64,000 nucleotides of DNA from Atriophallophorus winterbourni. Lineage: Eukaryota > Platyhelminthes > Trematoda > Plagiorchiida > Microphallidae. The notes below the pieces were generated by a model. It was not told where the DNA came from, did not search any database, and worked only from the letters and a program-made list of their open reading frames with translations. This document shows, in pieces, positions 8,640 to 21,000 of this stretch; the first letter of the stretch is position 1; each line of letters starts with the position of its first letter. The stretch is from the NCBI GenBank assembly GCA_013407085.1, contig JACCGJ010004943.1, forward strand, positions 103,928-167,927, written 5' to 3'. A program made the translations under genes and the position numbers.

Positions 8640-11160
8640 TGAGAATTGTCAGCTCTCATTGGTTCAAACATAGTCGATCTCAGATTGGTTCGAAACTTTC
8701 GTTTTTCTTTTTGAAATATTGAGCATTGTCAGCTCTGATTAGTTTACAAATTGTCGTTCTCAGATTGGCTTAAAAAGTTTGTTGTTCATAGACTGAAATG
8801 TTGAGCATTTTGAGATCTGATTGATTCCAAACATTGTTGATCTCAGATAAGTTCAAAACGTTTTTGATTTTGGGAGTGAAATATTGAGCATTGTCAGCTC
8901 TGATTGGTTCAAACGTCGTCGATCTCAGATTAGTTCAAAACGTTTGTAGTTTGGGGACTGAAATACTAAGCATTCTCAGCTCTGATTGATTTAAACATCG
9001 TCGATCTTAGATTGATTCAATAAGTTTGTAAATTTTGGACTGAAATATTTGGCATTGTCAGATCTGATTAGTTCAAACATTGTCGATCTCAGAGTGGTTT
9101 AGAACGTTTGTAGTTTTTTATACTGAAATATTGAGCATTGTCAAATCTTACTGATTTAAATATTTTCGATCACAGGTTGGTTCGAAATGTTATTAGATTT
9201 TGGACTGAAATACTTAGCATTGTCAGCTCTGATTGGTTCAAACATTGTCGACTTCAGATTGGTTTAAAACGTTTTTAGTTTTTAGACAGAAATATCAAGC
9301 CTTGTCTGCTCTGATTGGTTCGAACGTTGTCGATCTCAGATTGGTTTAAAACGTTTGTAGTTTTTAGACTGAAATATGAGTCATTGTCAGCTCTGATTGG
9401 TTCAAATCGTTCGTATTTGTGGACTGAAATATTGAACATTGTCAGCTCCAATTGATTTAAACTTTGTCGATTTCAGATTTTGTCAAACCGTTTGCAGTTT
9501 TTAGACGAACAATCTGTCATTCTCAGCTGTGTTTGGTTCGCGCATTGTCGATTCAGGATTAATTCCAAACGTTCGACGTTTATAAAGTTCAATATTGTGA
9601 ATTGTCGGCTCTGATAGGTTCAAACAATTTCGATCTCAGATTGGTTCAAAACGTTCGTTTTTCGTATTGAAATATTAAGCATTGTCAGCTCTGATTAGTT
9701 TACGAATTGTCGATCTCAGATTGGTTTAAAACGTTTGTAGTTTTCAGACTGAAATGTTGAGCATCTTGAGTTCTCATTGGATCCAAACATCGTCGATCTC
9801 AGATAAGTTCAAAACGTTTTTAGTTTTTGGACTGAAATATTGAGCATTGCCAGCTCTGATTGGTTCAAACTTCATCGATCTCAGACTAGTTCAAAACGTT
9901 TGTAGTATCTGGAGTGAAATACTAAGCATTCTCAGCTCTGATTTGTTTAAACATCGTCGATCTCAGATAAGTTCTAAACTTCTTCAGTTTCTGGACTGAA
10001 ATAATAAGCGTTGTCAGCTCTGATAGGTTCAAACATCGTCGATCTCAGATTGGTTCAAAACATTTGTTTTTTCTTTTAAAATATTAAGCATTGTCAGCTC
10101 TGATTGGTTTACAAATCGTTTCTCTAAGATTGGTTCAAAACGTTTGTATTTTTAGGAATAAAACATAAATCATTGTCAGCTCTGATTGGTTCAAACATTG
10201 TCCATCTCAGATAAGTTCAAAACGTTTTTAGTCTTTGGACAGCAATATTGAGCATTGTCAGCTCTGATTGGTCCAAACTTCGTCCATCTCAGATAAGTTC
10301 AAAACGTTTGTAGTTTCTGGACTAAAATTCTGAACATTCTCAGCTCTGATTGGTTTAAACATCGTCGATCTTAGATTAGTTCGAAACCTTTTTAGTTTCT
10401 TTACTGAAATATTAGGCATTGTCACATCTGATTGGTTCAAACATTGTCGATCTGAGGTTGGTTCAAAACGTTTGTAGTTTTTAGACTGAAATATTGAGCA
10501 TTGTCAAATCTTACTGGTTTAAACATTGTCGATTACAGATTGGTTCGAAACGTTTTTAGATTCTGGACTGAAATACTTAGCACTGTCAGTTTTGATGGGT
10601 TCAAACATTGTCGATCTCAGATTGGTTCAAAACGTGTGTACTTTTTCGACTGATATATCAAGCCTTGTCTGCTCTGATTGGTTCAAACGTTGTCGATCTC
10701 AGATTGGTTTAAAACGTTTGTAGTTTTTAGACTGAAATATAAGTCATTGTCAGCTCTGATTGGTTCAAAACGTTCGTATTTGTGGACTGAAATATTGAAC
10801 ATTGTCAGCTCCGATTGGTTTAAACTTTGTCGATTTCAGATTTTGTCAAACCGTTTGCAGTTTTTAGACAAACATTCTGTCATTCTCAGCTCTGTTTGGT
10901 TCGCGCATTGTCGATCTAGGTTTAATTCCATACGTTCGACGTTTATGAAGTTCAATATTGTGAATTGTCGGCTCTGATAGGTTCAAACATTGTCGATCTC
11001 AGATTGGTTCAAAACGTTCGTTTTTCTTATTGAAATATTAAGCATTGTCAGCTCTGATTGGTTCACAAATTGTCGATCTCAGATTGGTTTAAAACGTTTG
11101 TAGTTTTTTTACTGAAATATTGAGCATGATCAGTTCTGATCTTCTAGAAAATTGTCGATC
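8640..11160. repeat. Satellite zone with 1.36-kb higher-order repeat, two copies
   Basis: Matching variant monomers recur at an offset of about 1,363 bp: ATATCAAGCCTTGTCTGC at 9292 and 10655, a shortened monomer CTGATTGGTTCAAA(T/A)CGTTCG near 9394 and 10757, TTTGGTTCGCGCATTGTCGA near 9532 and 10897, and TTCGTTTTTC near 9651 and 11017. Earlier monomers (8695 and 10065) keep roughly the same offset, so the copies are about 8640-10000 and 10000-11160. Confidence 0.65.
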
Positions 11161-12539
11161 TCTTATTGGTTTGAAACGTATGCAGTTTTTGGACTTAATA
11201 ATTAGGCATTGTCAGGTCTGATTCATTCAGACCTTGTCGATCTCAGATTGGTTGACAAACGTTTGTAGTTTTTGGACCCAAATATTCAGCATAATCAGCT
11301 CTGACACGTTTAAACCAACGATTTCAGATTGGTTCAGAACGTTTGTAGTTTCTGGACTGAAATACTAAGCATCTTCAGCTCTGAATGGTTTGACCATTTC
11401 GATTTCAAATTGTATCAAAACATTTGTAGTTTTTAATCTAAAATTACAAGCATTTTTAGCTTTGATTGGTTCAAACATCACCAATATCATATTAGTTCAA
11501 AACGTTTGTAGTTTTCAGGCAGAAATACTAAGCATTTTCAGCTCTGATTGGTTCAAGCATAGCCAATCTCAGATTGGTTCGAATTGTATTTAGTATTTGC
11601 ACTAAAATATTGAGCATTGTCAGCTCTGATTGGTTCAACTTCGTCGATCTCAGATTAGTTTGTAACGTTTGTAGTTTCTGGAATGAAATACTAAGTATTC
11701 TCAGCTATGATTGATTCAAACATCGTCGATTTCAGATGAGTTCAAAACTTTTGTAGATATTGTACTGAAATATTAAGCATTCTCAGATCTGATTGGTTCA
11801 AACATAGCCAATCTCAGATTCGTTCAAAACGTTTGTAGTTTTTAGATTGAAATGGCAAGCCTCGTCTGCTCTGATTGGTTCAAACTTTGTAGATCTCAGA
11901 TTAGTTTGAAACGTTTGTAGTTTTCAGACTGAAATATCAGGCTTTGTCAGCTCTGATTGGTTTAAAGGTTGTCGATCTCAGCTTGGTTCAAATCGTTTGT
12001 AGTTTTAGGACTAAAATATAAGGCATTGTCAGCTCTGATTGATTCAAACATTGTCGATCTCAGATTTCTTCAAACCGTTTGTGGATTGTAGACTAAAATA
12101 TCAAGCCTTGTCTGCTCTGATTGGTTCAAACTTTGTCGATCTCCGATTGGTTTAAAACGATTGTTGTTTCTAGACTGAAATATTAAGCATTCTCAGATCA
12201 GATTTGTTCAAAACATTTGTAGTTTCCGCACTGAAATATTGAGCATTGTCAGCTCTGATCTTTTCAAACATTGTCGATCTCAGATTGGTTCTAAACTTTG
12301 GTTATTATTAGAGTAGTATATTAGGCATTGTCAGCTCTGATTGGTTCAAACAATGTCGGTATCGAATTGGTTCAAAACGTTTGTAGTTTTTAGAATGAAA
12401 TATAAGTAATTTTCAGATCCGATTCGTACAAACATTGTCGATCTCAATTAGTTCAAAACGTTTTTTTTTTGGACTGAACTACTAATCATTTTCAGCTCTG
12501 ATTGGTTTAAGCATCGTCGATCTCAGATTAGTTCAAAAC

Positions 12540-15500
12540 CGTTGTAGTTTCCGGACTGAAATATTGAGCATTGTCAGAGCTGATTGGTTTAAACATTTGG
12601 AGTTCAGATTGTTTCAAAACTGTTGTAGTTTTTAAACTGAAATATTGAGCATTTTTCGCTGTGATTGGTTCAAACATCGCCAATTTCAGATTGGTTCGAA
12701 ACGTTTGTAGTTTTTAGACTTAAATATTGAGCATTGTCAGCTCTAAATGGTTTATACATTTTCGATCTTAGATTGATTTAAATCGTTTGTAGTTTTTGGA
12801 CTGAATTATTGAACATTGTCAAATTTGATTCGTTCAAACTTCGTCGATCTCAGATTAGTTCAAAACGTTTGTAGTTTGTGGACTGACCTACTAAGCAATT
12901 TCAGCTCTGATTGTTTTGAACATCGTCGATCTCAGAATAGCTCAAAACCTTTGTAGTTTCCGGACTGGAATATCAGGCATTGTCAGATGTGATTGGTTTA
13001 AACATTTCGAATTCAGATTGGTTCGAAACGTTTGTAGTTTTTAGACTGAAATACTGAGCATTTTCAGCTCTGATTGGTTCAAAAATCGCCAATTTCAGAT
13101 TGGTTTGAAACGTTTGTAATTTTTGGACTAAAATATTGAGCATTGTCAGCTCTTATTGAATAAAACATTGTCGATTTTAGATTGATATGAATCGTTTGTA
13201 GTATTTAGACTGAAATATTAAACATTTTCAGATTTGATTGGTTTAAACATTGTTGATCTCAGATTAATCCCAAACGTTTGAAGTTTTCAAAGTTAAATAT
13301 TGTGAACTGTCAGCTCTGATAGGTTTAAACTTTGTCGATCTCAGATTGGTTCAAAACTTTAGTTTTTTATTGAAATATTAGGCATTGTCAGCTGTGATCG
13401 GTCTACACATTGTTGATCTCCGATTGGTTCAAAAGTTCGTAGTTTTAAGACCCAAATATTGAGCATTGTCAGATCTGAATGGTTCAAAACATTTGTATTT
13501 CCCGGACTGAAATATCGAGCATTGTCAGCTCTGATCTTTCCAAACATTGTCGAACTCAAATTGGTTCGAAACCTTCGTAGTTTTCAGAATGAAATATCAG
13601 GCATTGTCAACTCTGATTAATTCAAACATTGTCGATTTCAGATTTGTTCAAAACATTTGCAGTTTTTAGACGAACATTTTGTCATTCTTAGCTCTGATTG
13701 GTGTGAACATTGTCGATCTCAGAATAATTCTGAACGTTCGAAGTTTTTGAAGTTGAATATTGTGAATTGTCAGCTTTGATAGGTTCAAACATTGTCGATC
13801 TCAGATTGGTTCAAAACGATAGTTTTTTATTGAAATATCAGGCATTGTCAGCTCTGATTGGTCTACACATTGTCGATCTCCGATTGGTTCAAAAAGTTTG
13901 TAGTTTTTAGACTGAAATATTAGGCATTGTCAGATCTGATTGGTTCAAAACATTTGTAGTTTTCGCACTGAAATATTGAGCATTGTCAGATCTGATCTTT
14001 TCAAACATTGTCGATCTCAGATTAGTTATATACTTTCGTTAATTTTAGAGTAGTATATTAGGCATTGTCAGCTCTGATTGGTTTAAACATTGTTGATCTC
14101 GGATTGGTTCAAAACGTTTGTAGTTTTTAAAGTGAAATATAAATAGTTTTCAGCTCCGATTGGTTCAAACATTGTCGATCTCAGATTAGTCCAACAAGTT
14201 CTTAGTTTTTGGACTCAACTACTAAGCATTCTCAGCTCTGATTGGTTTAAACATCGTCGATCTAAGATCAGTTCAAAACCGTTGTGGTTTCCGGACTGAA
14301 ATATTAAGCATTGTCAGACCTGATTAGTTTAAACATTTGGAATTCAGATTGATTTGGAACGTTTGTAGTTTTTAGACTGGAATATTGAGCATTTTTTGCG
14401 GTGATTGGTTCAAACATCGCCAATTTCAGATTGGTTCGACACGTTTGTAGTTTTTGGACTTGAATATTGAGCATTGTCAGCTCTAAATGGTTTATACATT
14501 GTCGATCTCAGATTGATTTAAATCGTTTGCAGTTTTTAGACTGAAATATTAAACATTGTCAGATTTGATTCGTTTATACTTCGTCGATCTCAGATTAGTT
14601 CAAAACGTTTGTAGTTTGTGGACTGAACTACTAAGCATTCTCAGCTCTGATTGGTTTAAACATCGTCGATCTCAGATCAGTTCAAAACCGTTGTAGTTTC
14701 CGGACTGAAATATTAGGCATTGTCAGAGCTGATTGGTTTAAACATTTAGAATTCAGATTGATTCGAACGTTTGTAGTTTTTAGACTGGAATATTGAGCAT
14801 TCACCGCTGTGATTGGTTCGAACATCGCCAATTTCAGATTGGTTCGAAACGTTTGTAGTTTTTGGACTTGAATATTGAGAATTGTCCGCTCTAATTGGTT
14901 TATACATTGTCGATCTCAGATTGATTTAAATCGTTTGTAGTTTTTGGACTGAAATATTGAACATTGCCAGATTTGATTCGATCAAACTTCGTCGATCTCA
15001 GATTAGTTTAAAACGTTTGTAGTTTGTGGACTGAACTACTAAGCATTCTCAGCTCTGATTGGTTCAATCATCGTCGATCTCAGATTAGTTCAAAACCTTT
15101 GTAGTTCCCGGACTGAAATATCAGGCATTGCCAGATCTGATTGGTTTAATCATTTCGAATTCAGATTGGTTCAAAACGTTTGTAGTTTTTAGACTGCATT
15201 ATTGAGCATTTTCAGCTCTGATTGGTTCAAACATCGCCAATTTCAGATTGTTTCGAAACGTTTGTAGTTTCTGGACTGAAATATTGAGCATTGTCAGCTC
15301 TAATCGGTTTAAACATTGTCGATTTTAGATTGATATGAATCGTTTGTAGTTTTTAGACTGAAATATTGAACATTGTGAGCTCTGATAGGTTCAAACTTTT
15401 TCGATCTCCGATTGGTTCGAAACTTTAGTTTTTTATTGAAATATTAGGCATTGTCAGCTGTGATTGATCTACATATTGTTGATCTCCGATTGGTTTGAAA

Positions 15501-15560
15501 CGTTTGTAGTTTTTAGACTTAAATATTAAGCATTGTCAGATCTAACTGGTTCAAAACATT
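12540..15560. repeat. Satellite zone with about 409-bp (five-monomer) higher-order repeat
   Basis: A diagnostic monomer with AAACATTT(G/C/A)(G/A)A(G/A)TTCAGATTG occurs at 12591, 13000, 14331, 14740 and 15148. Spacing inside each cluster is 409, 409 and 408 bp. Each is preceded by TAGTTTCCGGACTG and followed by a CATCGCCAATTTCAGATTGG monomer. The two clusters are separated by a block with shortened monomers (13.2-14.1 kb) that has a related copy at 15.3-16.1 kb. Further related monomers occur at about 16567 and 17517. Confidence 0.7.
13926..13981. repeat. 56-bp shortened satellite monomer (example of a recurrent type)
   Basis: The unit goes from CAGATCTGATTGGTTCAAAA directly to CATTTGTAG, so it has one GATTGGTTCAAA box instead of two and lacks the 26 bp between them. 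The same kind of unit occurs near 9394, 10757, 12195, 13471, 15540, 16007 and 17040, and with the wording TGATTGG(T/C)C(G/C)AATACGTTTG near 55060, 57636 and 61927. Confidence 0.75.
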
Positions 15561-18099
15561 TGTATTTTTCGGACTGAAATATCGAGCATAGTCAGCTCTG
15601 ATCTTTTCAAACATTGTCGATCTCAAATTGGTTCGAAACGTTCGTAGTTTTCAGAATGAAATATCAGGCATTGTCAACTCTGATTAATTCAAACATTGTC
15701 GATTTCAGATTTGTTCAAAACATTTGCAGCTTTTGGACGAACCTTTTTGTCATTCTTAGCTCTGATTGGTTTGAACGTTGTCAATCTCAGATTAAAATCA
15801 AACGTTCGAAGTTTTTGAAGTTAAATATTGTGAATTGTCAGCTCTGATAGCTTCAAACATTGTCGATCTCAGATTGATGCAAAACTTTAGTTTTTTTTAT
15901 TGAAATATCGGGCATTGTCAGCTCTGATTGGTCTACCCATTGTCGATCTCCGATTGGTTTAAAACGTTTGTAGTTTTAAGACTGAAATATTAAGCATTGT
16001 CAGATCTGATTGGTTCAAAACATTTGTAGTTTTCGCACTGAAATATTGAGCATTATCAGCTCTCATATTTTCAAACATTGTCGATCTCAGATTGGTTATG
16101 AACGTTTGTAGTTTCCAGAATGAAATCTAAGGCATTGTCAGCTCTGATAAGTTTAGAAATTGACGATCTCAGATTGGTTCTAAACATTAGTTATCTTTAG
16201 AGTAGAATATTAGGCATTGTCAGCTCTGATTGGGTCCCAACATTGTCGATCTCAGTTTGGTTCAAAACGTTTGTAGTTTTTAGAATGAAATATAAATCAT
16301 TGTCAGCTCTGATTAGTTCAAACATTGACGATCTTAGAATATTTAAAAACGTTTTGAGTTTTTGGACTGACATATGTAGCATTATCAGCTCTGATTTGTT
16401 CAAACTTCATCGATCTCAGATTAGTTCAAAAAGTTTGTAGTTTGTGGACTGAACTACTAAGCATTCTCAGCTCTGATTGGTTTGAACATCGTCGATCTCA
16501 GATGAGTTCAAAATCTCAGTAGTTTCCGGACTGCAATACTAAGCATTTTTAGATCCGATTGGTTTCAACATTTCGAATTTAGATAGGTGCAAAACGTTTG
16601 TAGTTTTTAAACTGAAATATTGAGCATTTTCAGCGTTGATTGGTTCAAACATCGCCAATTTCAGATTGGTTCGAAACGTTTGTAGTTTTTGGACTGAAAT
16701 ATTGAGCATTGTCAGCTCTAATTGGTTTTAACATTGTCGATCTTAGATTGATATAAATCGTTTGTAGTTTTTAGACTGAAATACTAAACATTGTCAGATT
16801 TAATTGGTTTGAACATTGTCGATCTCAGATTAATCTCAAACGTTTAAAGTTTTCAAACTCAAATATTGTGAATTGTCAGCTCTGATAGGTTCAAACATTG
16901 TCGATCTTATATTGGTTTAAAGCTTTAGTTTTTATTGAAATATTAGGCATTGTCAGCTGTGATTGGTCTACACATTTTTGATCTCCGATCGGTTTAAAAC
17001 GTTTGTAGTTTTAAACTGAAATATTGAGCATTGTAAGATCTAATTGGTTCAAAACATTTGTATTTTTCGGACTGAAATATCGAGCATTGTCAGCTCTGAT
17101 CTTTTCAAACATTGTCGTTCTCAAATTTGTTCGAAACGTTCGTAGTTTTCAGAATGAAATATAAGGCATTATCAGCTTTGATTGCTTCAAACAATGTCGA
17201 TCTCAGATTGGTTCAAAACGTTTGTAGTTTTTAGAATGAAAAATAAATCACTGTCAGCACTGATTGGTTCGAACAGTGACGATCTCAGATTAGTTGAAAA
17301 CGTTTTTAGTTTTTAGACTGGAATATGTAGCATTATCAGCTCTGATTCGTTCAAACTTCGTCGATCTCAGATTATTTCGAAACGTTTGTAGTTTGTGGAC
17401 TGAACTACTAAGCATTCTCAGCTCTGATTGATTTAAACATCGTTGATCTCAGATAAGTTCAAAACCTTTGTAGATTCCGGACTGAAATATTAGGCATTGT
17501 CAGATCTGATTGGTTTAAACATTTCGAATTCAGATTGATTCAAATCGTTTGTAGTTTTTAGACTGAAATATTGACCATATTTAGCTCTGATTGGTTCAAA
17601 CATCGCCAATTTCAGATTGGTTCGAAACGTTCGTAATTTGTGAACCGAAATATCAATCATTGTCTGCTCTGATGGCTTCAAACATTGTCGATCTGAAATT
17701 GGTTTAAATCGTTTGTAGTTTTTCGAATGAAATATTAGGCATTGTCAGCTCTGATTAATTCAAATTTTGTCGATCTCAGATTCCTCCAAAACGTTTGGAG
17801 TTCTGAGAGTAAAATATAAGACATTGTCATCTCTGATTTGTTCGAACATTGTCGATCTCAGATTAGTTCAGAACATTTTAATTTCTGGACTGAAATATTG
17901 AGCATTGTCAGCTCTGATTAGATCAAATATTGCCGATCTCAGATTTGTTCAAAACTGTTGCAGTTTTTGGACTAATATATCAAGCATTGTCAGCTCTGAT
18001 TTGTTTAAACATCGTCGCTCTCAGATTGCTTCAAAACCTTTGTAGTTTTTGAACCGAAATAATAAGCATTTGCAGATCTGATTGGTTTTGAACATTGTG

Positions 18100-21000
18100 G
18101 ATCTCAGATTTGTTCAAAACGTTTGTAGTTTTTAGATCGCGATATTGAGCATTGTCAGCTCTGATTGGTTTGAACATCGTCCATCTCAGATTCGTTCGAA
18201 ACGTTTGTAATTTGTGAACTGAAATATTGATCCTTGTCAGTGCTGATTGCTCCAAACATTGTCGATTTCAAATTGGTTCAAATCGATTGTAGTTTTTAAA
18301 ATAAAATATTAGGCATTGTCAGCTCTGATTAATTCAAATTTCGTCGATCTCAGATTCCTCCAAAACTTTTGGAGTTCCGAGAGTAAAATATAAGGCATTG
18401 TCAGCTCTGATTTGTTCGAACATTGTCGATCCTAGATTGGTTCAAAACGTGATAGTTTTCAGATTGAAATATTAAGCATTGTCAGCGCTGATTGCTTCAA
18501 ACATTGTCGATCTCAAATTGGTTCAAATCGTTTGTAGTTTTTGGATTAAAATATTAGGCGTTGTCAGCGCTGATTAATTCAATGTTTGTCGATCTCAGAT
18601 TTGTCCAAAACGTTCGGAGTTCTGAGAGTAAAATATAAGGCATTGTCAGCTCTGATGTGTTCGAACATTGTCGATCTCGGATTCATTTAAAACGTGATAG
18701 TTTTAAGATTAAAAAATAAATCATTGTCAGCTCTGATTGGTTCAAACATTGTCGATCTCAGATTTGTTCAAATCGTTTGTAGTTTTTAGATCGCGATATT
18801 GAGCATTGTCAGCTCTGATTGGTTCAAACATCGTTCATCTCAGATTCGTTCAAAACGTTTGTAATTCGTGAACTGAAATATTAATCATTGTCAGCTCTGA
18901 TTAGATCAAATATTGTCGATTACAGATTTGTTCAAAACGGTTGTAGTTTTTGGACTAAAATATCAAGCATTGTCAGCTCTGATTGGTTTAAACATCGTCG
19001 CTCTCAGATTGGTTCAAAACCTTTGTAGTTTTTAAACTGAAATAATAAGCATTGTCAGATCTGATTGGTTTTGAACATTGTGGATCTCAGATTCGTTCAA
19101 AACGTTGGTGAATTTTGGATCGCGATATTGAGCATTGTGAACTCTGATTGGTTCAAACATCGTCCATTTCAGATTCGTCCAAATCGTTTGTAGTCTTTGG
19201 AATAAAATATTAGGCGTTGTCAGCTCTGATTAATTCAAATTTTGTCGGTCTCAAATTCCTCCAATACGGTTGGAGTTCTGAGAGTAAAATATGAGGCATT
19301 ATCAGCTCTGAATTGTTCGAACATTGTCGATTTCGGATTGGTTCAAAACGTGATAGTTTTAAGATTGAAATATTAAGCATTGTCAGCGCTGATTGCTTCA
19401 AACATTGTCGATCTCACATTGGTTCAAATCGTTTGTAGTTTTTGGAATAAAATATTAGGCGTTGTCAGCTCTGATTAATTCAAAGTTTGTCGATCTCAGA
19501 TTCCTCCAAAACGTTTGGAGTTCTGAGAGTAAAATATAAGGCAATGTCAGCTCTGATTTGTTCGAACATTGTCGATCTCGGATTGATTTAAAACGTGATA
19601 GTTTTAAGATTGAAAAATAAATCATTGTCAGCTCTGATTGGTTCAAACATTGTCGATCTCAGATTAGTTCAAAACGTTTCTAATTTCTGGACTGAAATAT
19701 AATAAGCATTGTCAGCTCTGATTAGGTCAAATATTGTCGATCTCAGATTTGTTCAAAACGTTTATAGTTTTTGGACTAAAATATTAGGCATTGTTAGCTC
19801 TGATTGGTTTAAACATCGTCGCTCTCAGATTGGTTCAAAACCTTTGTACTTTTCCGACTGAAATATTGAGCATTGTCTGATCTGATAAGTTTATACATTG
19901 TCGATCTCAGATTTGTTCAAATCGTTTGTAGTTTTTAGATCGCGATATTGAGCATTGTCAGCTCTGATTGGTTCAAACATCGTCCATCTCAGATTCGTTC
20001 AAAACGTTTGTAATTCGTGAACTGAAATATTAATCATTGTCAGCTCTGATTAAATCAAATATAGTCGATTACAGATTTGGTCAAAAAGGTTGTATTTTTT
20101 GAACTAAAATATCAAGCATTGTCAGCTCTGATTGGTTTAAACATCGTCGCTCTCAGATTAGTTTCAAAACCTTCGTTGTTTTTAAACTGAAATAATAAGC
20201 ATTGTCAGATCTGATTGGTTTTGAACATTGTGGATCTCAGATTCGTTCAAAACGTTGGTGAATTTTGGATCGCGATATTGAGCATTGTCAGATCTGATTG
20301 GTTCAAACATCGTCCATCTCAGATTCGTCCAAATCGTTTATAAACTTTGGAGTAAAATATTAGGCGTTGTCAGCTCTGATTGATTCAAATTTTGTCGGTC
20401 TCAGATTCCTCCAATACGTTTGGAGTTCTGAGAGTAAAATATAAGGCATTATCAGCTCTGATTTGTTCGAACATTGTCGATTTCGGATTAGTTCGAAACG
20501 TTTCTGATTTCTGGACTGAAATATAATAAGCATTGTCAGCTCTGATTAGGTCAAATATTGTCAGATCTGATTGGTTTTGAACATTGTGGATCTCAAATTT
20601 GTTCAAAACGTTGGTAGTTTTTAGATCGCGATATTCAGCATTGTCAGCTCTGATTGGTTCAAACATCGTTATCTCAAATTCGTTCAAAACGTTTGTAATT
20701 TGTGAACTGAAATATTAAGCATAGTCAGCTCTAATTTGTTCGAACATTGTCGATTTCGTATTAATTCAAAACGTGAAAGTTTTTAGATTGAAATATTAGG
20801 CATTGTCAGCGCTGATTGCTTCAAACATTGTTGATCTCAAATTGGTTCAAATCGTTTGTTGTTTTTCGAATGAAATATAAGCCATTGTCAGCTCTGATTA
20901 ATTCAAATATTGTCGATCTCAGATTCCTCTAAAACGTTCAAATCGTTTATAGTTTTTAGATCGCGATATTGAGCATTGTCAGCTCTGATTGGTTCAAACA

